64,000 nucleotides of DNA from Nageia nagi (GCA_050084985.1 JBITNC010000001.1:44392001-44456000); one strand, 5' to 3'; counted from the first letter of the stretch, positions 46,500-58,935 are shown. Program-made: numbers and translations. Notes: generated by a model from the letters alone, not told the origin.

Positions 46500-47420
46500 A
46501 GATCCTTTGCCTCCTTAACTTTTCTTTTTCTTAAAGTAGTCAACTTTCTTATGGCCATAGATGCCACAAAAATTATAATTTCCATCTTGTTCTTTTTTTT
46601 TTATTACAATAATCAGCTTCCATATGACCATATATGTCATAAAAATTATAATTTCAAGCAAATTTGGCTTTGGTTTTCTTTGACTTATTTTGATCATAAT
46701 TCTTCCCATTTCCACCATTCTTGAAGTTCTTCTTAGATGAATGAGAACCCTTTTTTGGGTTATGTACCTTATTTTTAAAGGGAGGTATCATTGGTCTTAG
46801 TTCCATAGAAGGTTCTTTAGGAGTGGTGATCAATGCTTTATTGTTAAGTGCTTCCTTATGTTTCAAAACAAGCCTTGATAAATTTTCTAAGGAGAACACT
46901 TCTTTATCATCATCAAGCCTAGTTTTAATAACTATCACAAAATGGCTAAACTTAGCAGAGAGGCTTTGAAGTATGATGAAATTCATAAACTCATTATTGA
47001 TCCAATTGCAACCATACCCCACAAGTTGGGTCCTAAGGTTAATAACCTTATTTAGATATATTACCACACTTTCTCTTTCCTCTTATAGTGATTATAGTAA
47101 CTTATGAAGAATGGTAAACCTGTTAGAGGCTTTGGTGCCAAGGTAGATACTCTTTAGTTTATCCTAATCTTCCTTTGCATAGTTTTTAGAAGATATCATA
47201 AGAAGGATCTCATCTAAACTACATGAAATATCATAGAAGTTGTCAAATCATTCATTGTATTGTAAGCTTCAAGTTCCTTTTCCCCTAATAGAGTAACTTG
47301 GTTTTTACTAATAATCATCCAAATTTTTGATGCTTGAAGTTTTGATCTCATCCTAAGTTCCCAAATGCCAAAGATGGAACCATATAGGATATGCTTGGGT
47401 ATAAAAGAGTATCCCATTGC
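46500..47420 (-). pseudogene. Copia H gag with two zinc-knuckle-like motifs
   Basis: Minus strand: Gag UBN2-type region at 46,654-47,067 (NEFMNFIILQSLSAKFSHFV, FSLENLSRLVLKHKEAL) followed by a Lys/Asn-rich linker. Two adjacent decayed CCHC knuckles follow (NYNFYDIYGHMEADYC and NYNFCGIYGHKKVDYF, about 46,530-46,650). The N-terminus extends to about 47,420. Confidence 0.82.
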
Positions 47421-49685
47421 TACAAAAATATGAAAGAGATAAACAATATAAGCATACATGTTAAGTTGAAAAATATTAATTACAAATGTTTGAATCAATC
47501 AACAAATTAAATGCTTAAATTGTTAACAAGCATAATAATCAATATTATTATCACCAAGTATAATTGTAGGAGTTGAGACTTATTTTCTTGTCTAAAATTA
47601 AGCCTTCACCTAGATGTCTACAAGCAGCCCAAGTCCTACCAGTCCTCAACTAGTTCCCCTTAGGTAGTAATATACTCTCACAAGGAGAAGTACTAGATAT
47701 TTTTTAAGGTTGTGATGTATGTTGGACCAGCCAAATTAATTATCTTAATTAAATTTTCAATTTTCCTCTTAAGTAATTAGGATAATTCATGAATGGACAA
47801 GTGGACATGTGGTATCACTACACACATGCATATCCACCTATATGGAGTTAAATCTAGACCAACAAAGGACTTAAGGGAAATTAAGAAGTACAAATTTTTC
47901 ACCACTTGGATCATCATATTAAAAGGCTCCATTCTACCTTATCCTCACCTCATGGCTCCCCAAACAAGTCATATTGGATAATAATCATGTGAATATATTC
48001 ATTTTAAGGGAAGCAATTTTTCAATGTTTGCATACTTTGTATATAAAGTAAAGTGAAAAATAATAAAAATACTTTATAATATGAAACTTCATCCATATAA
48101 ATGTACTAAAGAATCCAATGGGTTTTGTTCCAACCCCTAATGGACCTTTTCACAAAAGATATATTAATCTTAAGTAACAACATATGAACCTAAGAGTCCA
48201 ATGGGTATTGTTACAACCCCTAATAGATCTAAAAAAAAAAAGGTGAATTATTCCCCTTGTTACATAAAAATAAAAAATAATTCCTTTATGTGCAATGAAG
48301 AGAACTTTAAGCCATCCATAGGTGTGCAACATTTATGTAGTAGGAAAAAACTTTAATATATACAATTTAAAAAAATATATACAATCAATAATAATTATTC
48401 ATCCATACATGTGCAAAATAATTAGGTATGAAGATAAAAAATATTAATGTATGTATTCATAATTAATATTAATATGCATAAATTAGTTAAACTATGCATA
48501 ATATTAACATGATTATTCATGCATTAATAATCCTCTTTTTATCTTAGTTGTAGGATTAATTAAATTTCTTAATTTAATAGATTAGGCAAAATTACAAAAT
48601 AGCTTATAATTTTATGAAAAAAACTCTCTTTTTGTGTAAATTAGAAACTCCCACCTATTTTTCTTTATTTTTATAAAACATCTCTCCCCTTTTTTTAGAA
48701 TATTAACACCCCTTTTTTTATATAAAAAGACTAAATTTTTTATATAAATGCCTTATTATAAATGTATATATTATAATCTTGTAAAAAAATGATTATTGTT
48801 GCAGGGTAGCTCCATGGACCATCAGAGCGGAGAGTGGCCTAATGTGGGCATGCAGAGGGAGCATGCACGAAGAAGGTGCACATAGGAAAGGGGGGCTTGT
48901 AACCCACAAGTGGTTGTGCATGCCCCTTGATGGGTGGCCAACCTAGCATGGTTGAGTGCAACCCCTGATGGGTGACTAGCCTGACATGGCTAAGCATGCC
49001 CCCTAGTGGGCAACCAACCTTGTATGACTGAGTGTACCCTAGTTTTCTTTTTAATAAAAATAGAAAACATAAAAAACTATTTTTTTAATAAAACGTTTTA
49101 AATATATTTTATTAATAGATTTTAATACATAGTTTTTTAATATTTTAAAATTGTTTTATAAGAAAAAAATATATTTTTCTAAAAAAATATATATATTGAA
49201 AAACTTTATATATATATATATATATGGTTCATATATATATGTAGACACCTTTTAATATATAACTCATATATACTAATATAATATCTTTTTTATAAAGTTT
49301 ATTTTGAACAAAACAAAATTTACGTGCATACATGCAATTTAAATTTAATAAGCCAGATTTTGCATGCATGCATTATTGCTACACATTAAGAAAACTTTAA
49401 AAATTGCCACTAACAAACTATTGTTAGTAAAATAATGTACATCAATACCACAAGATTGAACTAACATGTTAGTATTAACAAAAAAATGATATACTATCTA
49501 CTTTAATCAAATTTTTCTTAACATATACTCATCTTTAAAGAACCAATAAAGTTAGTAATAAAAGAAAAATTTGATAAAGGAAAAGGTAGGAGATTATATC
49601 TTCAACCATGTTCACCTCAAAAAAGTATAGAAAGAATAGAGTGGAGTAGTCTTTCAAGGATGTTGAAGAGGAGCCTCGAAGAATG
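47421..49685 (-). other. Leader of Copia H
   Basis: About 2.3 kb between PBS and gag. The part 47,570-47,985 is conserved with Copia A. A GC-rich repeat island (48,801-49,035) and TA tracts (about 49,198-49,225) lie further from gag. Confidence 0.7.
48801..49035. repeat. GC-rich three-unit repeat island in Copia H leader
   Basis: A stretch with much higher G+C than anything nearby. It contains three imperfect units of about 40-50 bp built on gcatgcccc...gatgggtg...ccaacct..atgg.tgag (near 48,928-49,035). It is absent from the corresponding part of Copia A, which suggests an acquired segment. Confidence 0.75.
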
Positions 49686-49699
49686 GCTCTAATACCACT

Positions 49700-50140
49700 T
49701 GATGAAATTAACCCTTTCTGAATTAATCTCTAAACTACCAAAATCTCAAGAAAGCACTTCATAGCATCAACATAATAGTAATAACACTAGCTAATCTCAC
49801 AATAAACACAAGATATAAAGTGGTTCCTCCCTCTTTGGGAGTACGTCCACTAACCAAGATCTTCTTATTCTCAAGAACCTCTCTTACAAAATCTCTTCCG
49901 ATCTCTCTAACCCTAAACCTATAGTATAACTTTGCTTTTGAGTTATGTTACAATGAGAAGGGGTACACCTCTATTTATAAGATCAAACCACTCTTCAACC
50001 TCTCTTTTACCCAAGGATAAGGTTAAATAGTTTTCTATATTTATTCCCATAATACTTAAGGTATCTAAAGATACTTTAAGCATTAAGTGAATTTACATTA
50101 AAGAAAAATATTACATAATATTACATTACATATTCTAACA
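49700..50140 (-). repeat. 5' LTR of Copia H
   Basis: The partner of 42,032-42,473. The PBS lies immediately to its left (49,686-49,697). Minus-strand TATA box near 49,970-49,980. Confidence 0.92.
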
Positions 50141-50249
50141 TTGGGCTCCATCCCAAAATTATAATAACAAGATTAAAAAACTTCTTCATGACTTTTCTAG
50201 GTCTAATTATTTTATGAATAAGATTTTTCATATATTAACCTAGTATGGG
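50141..50249 (+). mobile_element. LINE I, fragment 2
   Basis: Begins with the second ttggg TSD copy. It continues the RT reading of fragment 1 (APSQNYNNKIKKLLHDFSRSNYF..KIFHILT), and is cut at 50,249 by Gypsy F. Confidence 0.75.
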
Positions 50250-50974
50250 TTTATAAATGAAATACTAATAATTAGGATTATTTACAAAATAATTAAATTT
50301 TCCAATTAACAATGAAATAATAGGAAATTGATGACATAAAAGATGAAAATAACCTATATGACCTTGATCTATCAAAATTAGATTTGTGAAATGTACAAAC
50401 CTTTATTTTACCTATGACAATGAAAGGAGATGAAATCCCATTAAAAGATGATGAATGATAAGCTTCCTCAAAATATGGAGCCATGAATCTGACCTAAACC
50501 CAACGATAACTCTAGAAACCTAGCAAAGTCACCCACTTACCATTACAAATTACCTCTCCATTTTACTTGATATCATCATCCCACATTTGATGCACATAAT
50601 ATTTCTTACAAAGGGATAAAATATAATAGGAATGCAAAGCTCAAAGTATAATAAAATCTATAGATGATAGGTGGTGTCAAGAAACATCGATCAATACTAG
50701 CACAAATATATTTCCACCTATCAAGAATTCAAGATTATATCCTATCATGTCATATTTTTGATCATGCATAACCTCTCCATATTTTTAGGAAATATATGTA
50801 GTGCTAAGGCTCCTTCTTAGGCTTATTATGATGTCGATCTAACCTATTATCACAAAACATAAAGGTATATGAGAGTGCACATGGAAAAGAGCATTTATTT
50901 AATAAATTAAATAAATTATTTTAAGTACCTAAAAGGGTATTTTAATTAAATTAATATTTTTTTAGTTGTTAACT
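50250..50974 (-). repeat. 3' LTR of Gypsy F
   Basis: Matches 60,901-61,619 along its length (for example 'tttacaaaataattaaattt', 'cctcaaaatatggagcca', 'aaaagggtattttaatta'). Numerous differences show that it is old. Confidence 0.88.
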
Positions 50975-51174
50975 GATGCCCTAATTTGAATATGTTTTTA
51001 TGCTTTTGGAAAAAAATATAATCAAAGAATGAATTCAAAGTATAACAAGAAAAGTAAGGAACTACTCCTTGAAAAGTTATCTCATAGCGATAACTTTGGA
51101 TGCCCTAAAATTTACTTATATTATGTCCCCTCTTTGAATTGGTTGCAACATGATGGACCTCGCATCATATAAAT

Positions 51175-51494
51175 TGTTATGAACAAAGTTCCTAAAATAG
51201 CATAAAATCACCAAAGAGAGAGCTCAATGCATTGAATAAGAGATAAAATCTGTAATAAGCCACTTCGAGGGGGCAACCTCCTTTGTAATAAGCCACTTTG
51301 AGGGGGCAACCTCCTTTACATCACATCAATTACACAACAATAGACATCTCAAATGATAATACCTCCTTAGTATATATAGGAGTCCAAGGGGTGCCACTAC
51401 AATGAAAGGACACTAGCCGACATAACAATAATAATGTAAGGAAATAACAATAACCATAGCCGACCTAACAATAATAATGTATAGGGACCTAACA
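51175..51494 (-). repeat. 3' LTR of element G
   Basis: 320 bp, TG...CA. Contains an internal 33-bp tandem duplication at 51,252-51,317 (aataagccactt.gagggggcaac unit). It differs from the other LTR at about a dozen positions by eye, nearly all C/T or G/A. Confidence 0.94.
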
Positions 51495-51506
51495 TGCCCC
51501 TCTCCT

Positions 51507-52451
51507 TCAAAAAAATGTTGTCCTCAACATTTTAGTAGTTCTGGATGCTTCTGTAGAAATTTCTCCCTCTTCCCATGTGGAATATTCAGCCATTGCCATA
51601 TTTTTACTTTCAACCTTCCTTGCCATCCTAAAAGCCATCTCTAAGGATGTTGGTTCAAATAGATGCACCTCATGTTGAATTTTATCCTTTAAGGTTCCCA
51701 TAAAGAGATCCAACAATCTATCATCTGGTATATCCTTCACTCTAAGACTCAACTTTTGAAATTGTTGAATGTGCTCCATCACTGAACCTTCTTGCCTTAG
51801 ATTTGTCAATTGAGTAAAGAAGGAATTATTCTTAACATCCTCATGATAGGCTATCAGTTCCTCTATAAAAATGGACCAAGATATAATAGAACCCTTTTTA
51901 CGTTCACAAAGCCATTGGTACCATACAACCTGTTCAAGCTCTAGATACAAGGATGCAATAGTTACTTTTTGTGATGTTGGTACTTGGTGTAGATAAAAAA
52001 AAGTGCTCCATTTGAAATATCTAAGTGATGGGGTCCCTTCCATCAAACTTCCTCATGTCGATCTTGGGATTTGGATTCCCCTTGAGAACCATGCTTGATT
52101 ACTTCCATTAGTAGAAGCATATCCTCCTGAATTAGGCTTATTAATGAAGGGTTTATCTCCTTGAACAATATCATTATTTTCCTGATAACCCTGGGCCATA
52201 TCAACATCTTTAGGAATATTTCCCTCTAGGTTTTGTATGAGTTTAAAAATCTTTTCCATATATTGATCCATTTTAGTCGCCAACTCTTTTGTCAAATCCC
52301 TTTTTAATTCCTCCATATCACCCTTTTTTACACATTCTTTAACCAATTCTTCCACTTGGGATATTCGAAAGAATATGTCTTCACTTTCTGCTATAGGCAT
52401 GGATGAACCCTCTAGAGGTCTAGTTGGTGTAGCAATTTTTTTCGGTGGCAT
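51507..52451 (-). pseudogene. Retrotrans_gag-type Gag of element G
   Basis: Start ATG at 52,451 (MPPKKIATPTRP). The N-terminal part has a Lys/Glu-rich probable coiled coil (KRDLTKELATKMDQYMEKIF). The core Gag domain reads VTIASLYLELEQVVWYQWLCERKK...SWSIFIEELIAYHEDVKNN and LRQEGSVMEHIQQFQKLSLRVKDIP...LFMGTLKDKIQHEV. A TGA at 52,055-52,053 interrupts the frame. Around it, codons match the Gypsy Gag better in a neighbouring frame, which also carries a TAG. The frame returns in the A/T run near 51,998-52,005, so there are two compensating shifts. No zinc knuckle follows. Confidence 0.88.
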
Positions 52452-53475
52452 TTTGACTAACTATTCTAGGGGGTCTCCCTATATACACTAGGTATGTGGG
52501 AGCTCAAATCTATGATAGTACTTTCTAATGCACAACCATTCGAAAAGGGCCCTTGCTAATATACTCGTGGTACGTGAGGGAATCCTAAAGGACCTATCTA
52601 TATACCATGTACGTGCATGAGCATGATGGCCTCTCTATATACTCAAAGGTACGTGAGAGAATCCAACAGTGGCCTAAGCGATATACTGCGAGTACGTTGT
52701 AGGAGACCACAATTCCCCGGGATGTAGTGCTGGCAAAGTAATGATAGCTCTTATGTTTAAATATGCCAGAACATGTCTATACCTACAATAATCTCCTCTT
52801 TCTTCTCTTCCAAATAGATTTTGAATCAACCCAAATAGACCATCCAATCAAAATATATGCAAAATTAAAAAATAAATAAATAAATTGTACCTTTTTAAAC
52901 CGTGATTTGGAGACTATTTTGTTGTCTGACCTTCCAACTGATGTAAATTTAAAATTTAAATGCTTTAGAGTCTGAAATTTCTACCTATGGTAGCCTCAGA
53001 TGTCTTCTTTTCAATGCCATAGATTTCATCAAATTCTGATAGTCCAAGAGGAAATGGCTGCAACTTTCCCAAAATGTGCTGATTTTTGGATTTTTTAGAA
53101 GAGTGAACTTGTATGAAGTGCCTTGTGTCACCTATTTATTCTCAGACCTTGAAAATTGTAACAAATAAACTCCAATATGTAACCTAACCAATACAATAGG
53201 TCTCACAAAGTTTGGAGCTGTAAAACTTCAGATATACCCTTTTTAGCTAGAACACCTGTTTCAGACCTACTTTTGAGACTAGTCACAAACCTTAACTTCC
53301 CCTGAGTGTAACTTGAAAAATATAGCGAATTAGGAGCTGAACTTTGAACTGTAATGTATTCAGTATGTATTCTAAAAACCCAATAAATTTTAGAATCTAA
53401 ATCCTTGCAAAAAAAAAAATTGGCAGCAAAAATTCCATGATGACTAGTTTTGAGCTGTGAAATCCTAGAATCATC
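52452..53475 (-). other. Leader of element G
   Basis: Non-coding DNA between PBS and gag. Near 52,480-52,690 a short phrase of the type 'atatac..ggtacgtgaga/g' recurs about five times at irregular spacing (52,480, 52,558, 52,601, 52,638, 52,680). The rest shows no recognisable feature. Confidence 0.6.
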
Positions 53476-53489
53476 TGCTCTGGTACCAA
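53476..53489 (-). other. Primer-binding site of element G
   Basis: The plus strand gctctggtacca is the reverse complement of tggtaccagagc. It lies next to the 5' LTR and matches the initiator-Met tRNA primer with one mismatch. Confidence 0.85.
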
Positions 53490-53490
53490 A

Positions 53491-53810
53491 TGTTATGAAC
53501 AAAGTTCCCAAAATAGCATAAAATCACCAAAGAGAGAGCTCAATAAATTGAATAAGAGATAAAATCTATAATAAGCCACTTCAAGGGGGCAACCTCCTTT
53601 GTAATAAGCCACTTCGAGGGGGCAACTTCCTTTACATCACATCAATTACACAATAATAGACATCTCAAATGATAATACCTCCTTAGTATATATAGGAGTC
53701 CAAGGGGTGCCACTATAATGAAAGGACACTAGCCGACATAATAATAATAACGTAAGGAAATAACAATAACCATAGTCGACCTAACAATAATAATGTATAG
53801 GGACCTAACA
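53491..53810 (-). repeat. 5' LTR of element G
   Basis: The partner of 51,175-51,494, with the same internal 33-bp duplication. Confidence 0.94.
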
Positions 53811-54899
53811 TAAATAATATAAGGAAAAGAAAAAAGTACCTAAAAAGAGCTTAGAAAAGAAATATTTTTATGCAATATGTCTCAAATATAAATATTGAAT
53901 ATCATGAAATTGAAAGTATGATAAGAAAGAAAACCTGTTCTTGGTAACTTAGCCATCAAGATAGAAAATATGATAATCAATTTGTATTGATAAGCTTGGT
54001 TTTACAAGCCACCATGTTACCATGGATTTTGATATAAATGGACCCTTCCTTATAAAGGTACCAAATGATAAGTTTGACCCTCATTACAAAGGCATGAAAT
54101 GATAAGAATGAACAACTTGGTTTCCTAAGCCATGCCATATTTCCATGGATTTACTAATAAGAGTTCCCCTTTCTTACAAAGGAGGCCAATGATATGAACA
54201 ATTATATGAAAATAATATACCATATTGATATACTTTGATAAGCATTATTGATAAACAACCTTTTATGGAAATGAAATGAAAGTAAAGGAATGAAATACCT
54301 TTTTCATTGATTTACCATGATTATGAAGAAATGATCAATTTTTTGATGTTTTAGATCAATTTAATGTAGTAGCATCATAAAGAACATAGCGATGTTGCCA
54401 TGTTAGAGCTTTATTTTTCTAAAATATTAGTATGAAAAGATGGAGAAATGCACATTTTTGTGAAAAAGATTAGACATAAAATTTTATCAAATGCATAACA
54501 TTGATTGGATTTCATTCTCCTTCACCTTCAATTGTAGATAATTTATATGTACCTTTTCCATAATTTTCAATTATAATGTAAGGACCTATCTAGTTAGATT
54601 CAAATTTACCTTTCTTTTCATTTTCTAAAGCTTTCATGTTGGCAAGGTTTTCTTTTAAGACTAGGTCACCAAATTTGAACTATTTAGGCTTGATATTTTT
54701 GCTATAGGATTTTTGGATTATATAATGGTAGACACAGAGTTGTTCTAGAGCATTAACTTATTTTTAATCTTGGACCTCTATTTGGGTGAATCTAGCTTTT
54801 CTTCTATTCTCATTGGGAATGAGGCCATCTAGTGAAACATGAAGAGATGGGATTTCTAATTCAATGGGAACTAAGGATTCATCACCATACATCAAAGAT

Positions 54900-55750
54900 A
54901 AAGAATTTTCCTTTAAGGAAGTTCTTATATTTATTCTATATGCCCAAAAACCATAAGGTAATTGTTTATGCTAATCTTTACCATGTTTTGTAATAGTTTT
55001 AGATAAGATACTCTTAATGACTTCTTTAGAAGCTTCAGCTTGACCATTACCTTACAGGTAATATGAGGTAGAGAAGTTCCATTTAATATGATATTTGGTA
55101 AAAAATTTCTTAACTTCATTACCTTTAAATCTAGGACCATTATCCATGAATAATTTAGAAGGCACATTATATCTATAAATGGTAAACTCAACAATAAAAT
55201 CAACGATCTTACCTTCTTTTGCAAACTTCATGGGTATAGTCTCCACCCATTTTGTGAAGTATTCTATAGTTGTAATAATAAAATTATGGCCATGTATTGA
55301 AAAAATATTAATTTTATCAATAAAATTAAGTTCCAAAATAGAAAAAAGTCAATAAGATACAATAGAATGCAAAGCATGAGAAGAACAAGGTTTAAGACTA
55401 GCATTCTTTTGACATTATTCACATTTCTTGATATGCAATTGATAATATTCAAGAATAGTAGGCCAATAATAACCTATTCTAAGTAAATTTTGATAAAAAA
55501 ATTTAGCACTAAATTATCCACCACATTCACCATCATGAGCTTGATGAAGGGACATATCTACTTCATGTCTCATTAAACATCTAAGAAGAGTACCATCAAA
55601 ATACCTTCTATATAATAAATCACCAATGATGACATACTTGGTTGCTAGTTTTTTAAGTCTAATTATAGCATTATGATCAAAGGTAATGGGAACAACACCA
55701 TATTTAATATAACTAAAAACATCTTGATACCATCCACACACATTGATACA
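54900..55750 (-). pseudogene. Gypsy F integrase
   Basis: Minus strand: HHCC-type zinc-binding start near 55,514-55,741 (LLYRRYFDGTLLRCL..HQAHDGECGG). The core at 55,052-55,336 reads GHNFIITTIEYFTKWVE and LFMDNGPRF, preserving the second catalytic Asp region of the D,D35E core. Stops are present. Confidence 0.88.
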
Positions 55751-55823
55751 AGTAGTAGAATAACAATGATCTTCAATGAAATCTTCAACAGCAAACTCAA
55801 GAGAAGGCTTACCTTTTTTTTTA

Positions 55824-56117
55824 TTATAAGGATAGTATCTTCATATTATATGTTAATGGAATAAGATAAGTGGAAATAGCCATAACATTAACATACCTAT
55901 TTTTGTATCTTGGAATATTATCAATTTTGTACTCATTGAAGTAGATGAAAATATTCTCTACCATTTCCTTGTATGGTTGTAACTTGAGATCTTTGGTGTT
56001 GTAGATGTTGAAAACTTGCTTCATAATGAATTGAGAATCACTAAATATTTTGATCCTTTTTACTTTTAGAAGTATTTCATCCTTTATACCTAATATCAAA
56101 GCCTCATATTCTACCAT
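55824..56117 (-). pseudogene. Gypsy F second RNase H (archaeal-type-like)
   Basis: Minus strand: VEYEALILGIKDEI...IKIFSDSQFIMKQVFNIYNTKD and a terminal IPRYKNRYVNVMA. This is the pattern of the extra aRNase H domain found before integrase in Tat elements. Confidence 0.8.
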
Positions 56118-56546
56118 ATTGTTAATGCAATCAAAACTTCAATGATAAGATATAGGGATAACATCACCATGAGGATTGATGGGGATAATTCCTAACCCTA
56201 GTCCATGAATGCATTTAGAACCATAAAGGAATAGGGTACACTCATAATTTTTCATAAAACCAATAAAAATTTATAGGAATTCAATCTTAGGAATGGAGCA
56301 GTAGTGCAGGAGTGCAACAGTGATGCTATGTTTAGGGTTGTTCTATCCTTCCATTTCATCTAGAAATTCTTCCTATATGCTAGATACTTTGTTTCATGGT
56401 TGATTTGCAATGAAATCTACTATATCTTATTCCTTTATTAACTTCTAAGTGAAAAATACCAAATCAAATTCTTGAACAAATATTATCTATTTTGCAACCC
56501 TTTTGAATAGGTATGATTTGGACATGAGTTATCTGATAGGATCAAC

Positions 56547-57520
56547 CTAAACTATGACATAAGTTGTATTTTCAAGCATGTAACATATTAATTTTTGGGT
56601 TGAAAAGACTATAGAAAACCTCATATTTTCAATTAGAGTATACATTGTTTCATAATAAAGTAAAGTATTACTAATATAGTAAATTGTTCTTTCCTTATTA
56701 TTGTTATCCTTTTGAGCTAACATTACCCCTAATGCACTTAATGTTGCTAAAACATAAAGTAACAAATTTTTTCTAAATTATAAAGGGATAAAATTGGAGC
56801 ATTAGTAAGGTAAATTTTTATGTTTTCCAAATTATTTTAACATTTTTCATCCCAAATGAATTTGTCACCTTTCTTCAGCAAATGAGAAAATTGGAAGGTC
56901 ATATCTACTACTTGAGTAATGAACCTTCTGACTACTTAAAATTTCCCTTGAAGACTTCTCAACTCTTTCAAGTTATTATGAGGAGGAAAATCAACAATGG
57001 TTGAAACTTTCTTTGAATCCACCTTTATACCTCTTCTTAAAATAATGAACTTAAGCAATTTTCTTAATGATACTATAAATGCATACTTCTAAGGTTTCAA
57101 CTTCAGCTTGTACTCTCTCATCCTTCGAAATGTTTTTCTCAAATATGAAATGTGATCATATTTGGTTGTGGATTTGGCTAATATTTCATTAAAATACACC
57201 TCAACACTATCTTGGATCATATCATGGAACATACTCACCAAGGCTCTTTGATAAGTTCCACTTGTATTCTTTAGACCAAAAGGTATGACCACCCAACAAA
57301 ATGTGCCCCAAGGAATAATAAAAGTTGTCTTATGTTGGTCCTCCTTCTTGATACTAATTTGATTATAGCCAAAAAATCCATCCATGAAAGATAAAATTTT
57401 GGCATATTTATGAATCTATAATCATATCAATGCTAAGTAAAGGAAAGGCATCTTTAGGACATGCCTATTTTATATCCCTAAAATATGTACAACATCTTAG
57501 TTTACCATTAGGCTTAGCTG
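56547..57520 (-). pseudogene. Gypsy F reverse transcriptase and first RNase H
   Basis: Minus strand: RT at 57,089-57,385 with MDGFFGYNQISIKKEDQHKT, FGLKNTSGTYQRAL and YFNEILAKS in place of the YVDDI.VKS catalytic motif. The first RNase H lies at 56,547-56,765 (LYVLATLSALGVMLAQKD...TIYYISNTLLYYE). Confidence 0.88.
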
Positions 57521-58935
57521 TAGGTACAATGTTAGGAATCCATATTAAATAATCAATAGGAATAATAAAATAAATATCAAGATATTTTCAATTTCCATTT
57601 TAATAGCAAGGGCTACCTTTGGATGCATTTTTTTAAAGCTTTTATTGAACTTGTTTGACATTTTCATTGATGAGTAGGTTATGAGTGACAAAATCAAGAT
57701 CAACACCAATCATATTAGAATAAAAGCAAGCAAAAACATCAAAAAACTCTTTTAACAATAGGTGGTACCTTTCCTATTCTTCCAGGGTTAAACAAGCTCT
57801 TATTTTGATCAATCATGGGTCCTCTTGGGTAACAATATTTACTTCTACTATTTCTTCACTAAGATAGGATATTTTTTCACTAAGTTGGGGAGGCATAGGA
57901 AATGAACCCAATCCTACATCATAACTCAGTCATAAGGGATGAAAATAATGAAGCAATAGAGATAGGAAGGTAGCATCATCACCCCATTAAGGGATGGAAG
58001 ATTGAATATGAAAGACTACCTAGACCTATGATTAAATTGATGAAATAAAACAAGTAATTAATGAAAGATGAACAAAAAATAAAAATAATGGCAAGGATAT
58101 AACCTGTAATATCTACATCATCTATGCAAACCTTATCACCAAAATATGCCTAATGTCATATGAACCATACTGCAAGCATCTTTTCACTAGATTTGTGAAA
58201 CATTTTTAGTACCCCCAACTTCTTAAGGATAGCATCATCATTTTTGAAGATATCTACTCAAAAAGGATCCATAGGAGGTAAGAATGGATCTACATAGTAA
58301 GCTTGTAACTCCTTTGTTGTATCATACATCATTCCACAATGCACCCACTCATCATATATAGATTTGATGCATTCTTGATTGAATTGTTATCCATATGATG
58401 AATGATTGAAACTAATGAAGATGAGCTAGGTGTAAACTCATCAAATACAACACCTTTTGTTCTTTTATGCTAACCTTCATTTAGAATGGGCTCTATGATA
58501 CCCTACTCATTATTACCTAATACGTTTACATCATACTAATATTTGTAATTATATTAATTAGCAAAAGCAAAATTAGTGCTATTAAAATGCATACTGACCT
58601 AACTTATTGATTTTTATGAAATAGGATTTGTATCTTCATAGTTGAATGCCTTTTTTCTTTATGTTCTTGATATAGGATATTTTCATCTCCAACAAATTCA
58701 TTATATTTCTTAGGAATAAATGGAAATGCTTAGTTTTAGGCTCATTTAGGTGGTAACATTGCATTTTTGATACTACAAGGGGTTCTCTAAGCTCTCTAAA
58801 ATTCTCCTAAATGTCTATCTTTAGGATTTTGTAGGCTCCAATGCTTACCTCTTATGGGGTGATAATGGTGATAGGTGTTGGTGCATCTTCCCCACTTTTG
58901 ACCAAATCATGAGGAATCCAAAATCTCTCAATTGC

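Larger units (their letters stand above)
42032..50140 (-). mobile_element. Copia retrotransposon H (minus strand), full length but decayed
   Basis: An 8.1-kb element with LTRs of about 442 bp (42,032-42,473 and 49,700-50,140), a perfect 5-bp TSD (ttggg), a PPT (42,474-42,490) and a tRNA-iMet-like PBS. On the minus strand the PBS reads tggtattagagc, 11 of 12 matches, at 49,686-49,697. The gag, protease/integrase, RT and RNase H order is intact but the frames are broken. It is closely related to Copia A, including part of its leader. It inserted into LINE I. Confidence 0.94.
51175..53810 (-). mobile_element. Gag-only non-autonomous LTR element G (TR-GAG type), nested in Gypsy F
   Basis: A 2.64-kb element with 320-bp LTRs (51,175-51,494 and 53,491-53,810) and a perfect TSD taaat (51,170-51,174 and 53,811-53,815). 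The PBS on the minus strand, tggtaccagagc, matches the iMet primer at 11 of 12 positions. There is a purine-rich tract next to the left LTR. The interior carries only a gag gene and no protease, RT or integrase. The layout fits the TR-GAG class described in plants. It must be mobilised by an autonomous Gypsy. It is the youngest layer here. Confidence 0.94.
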
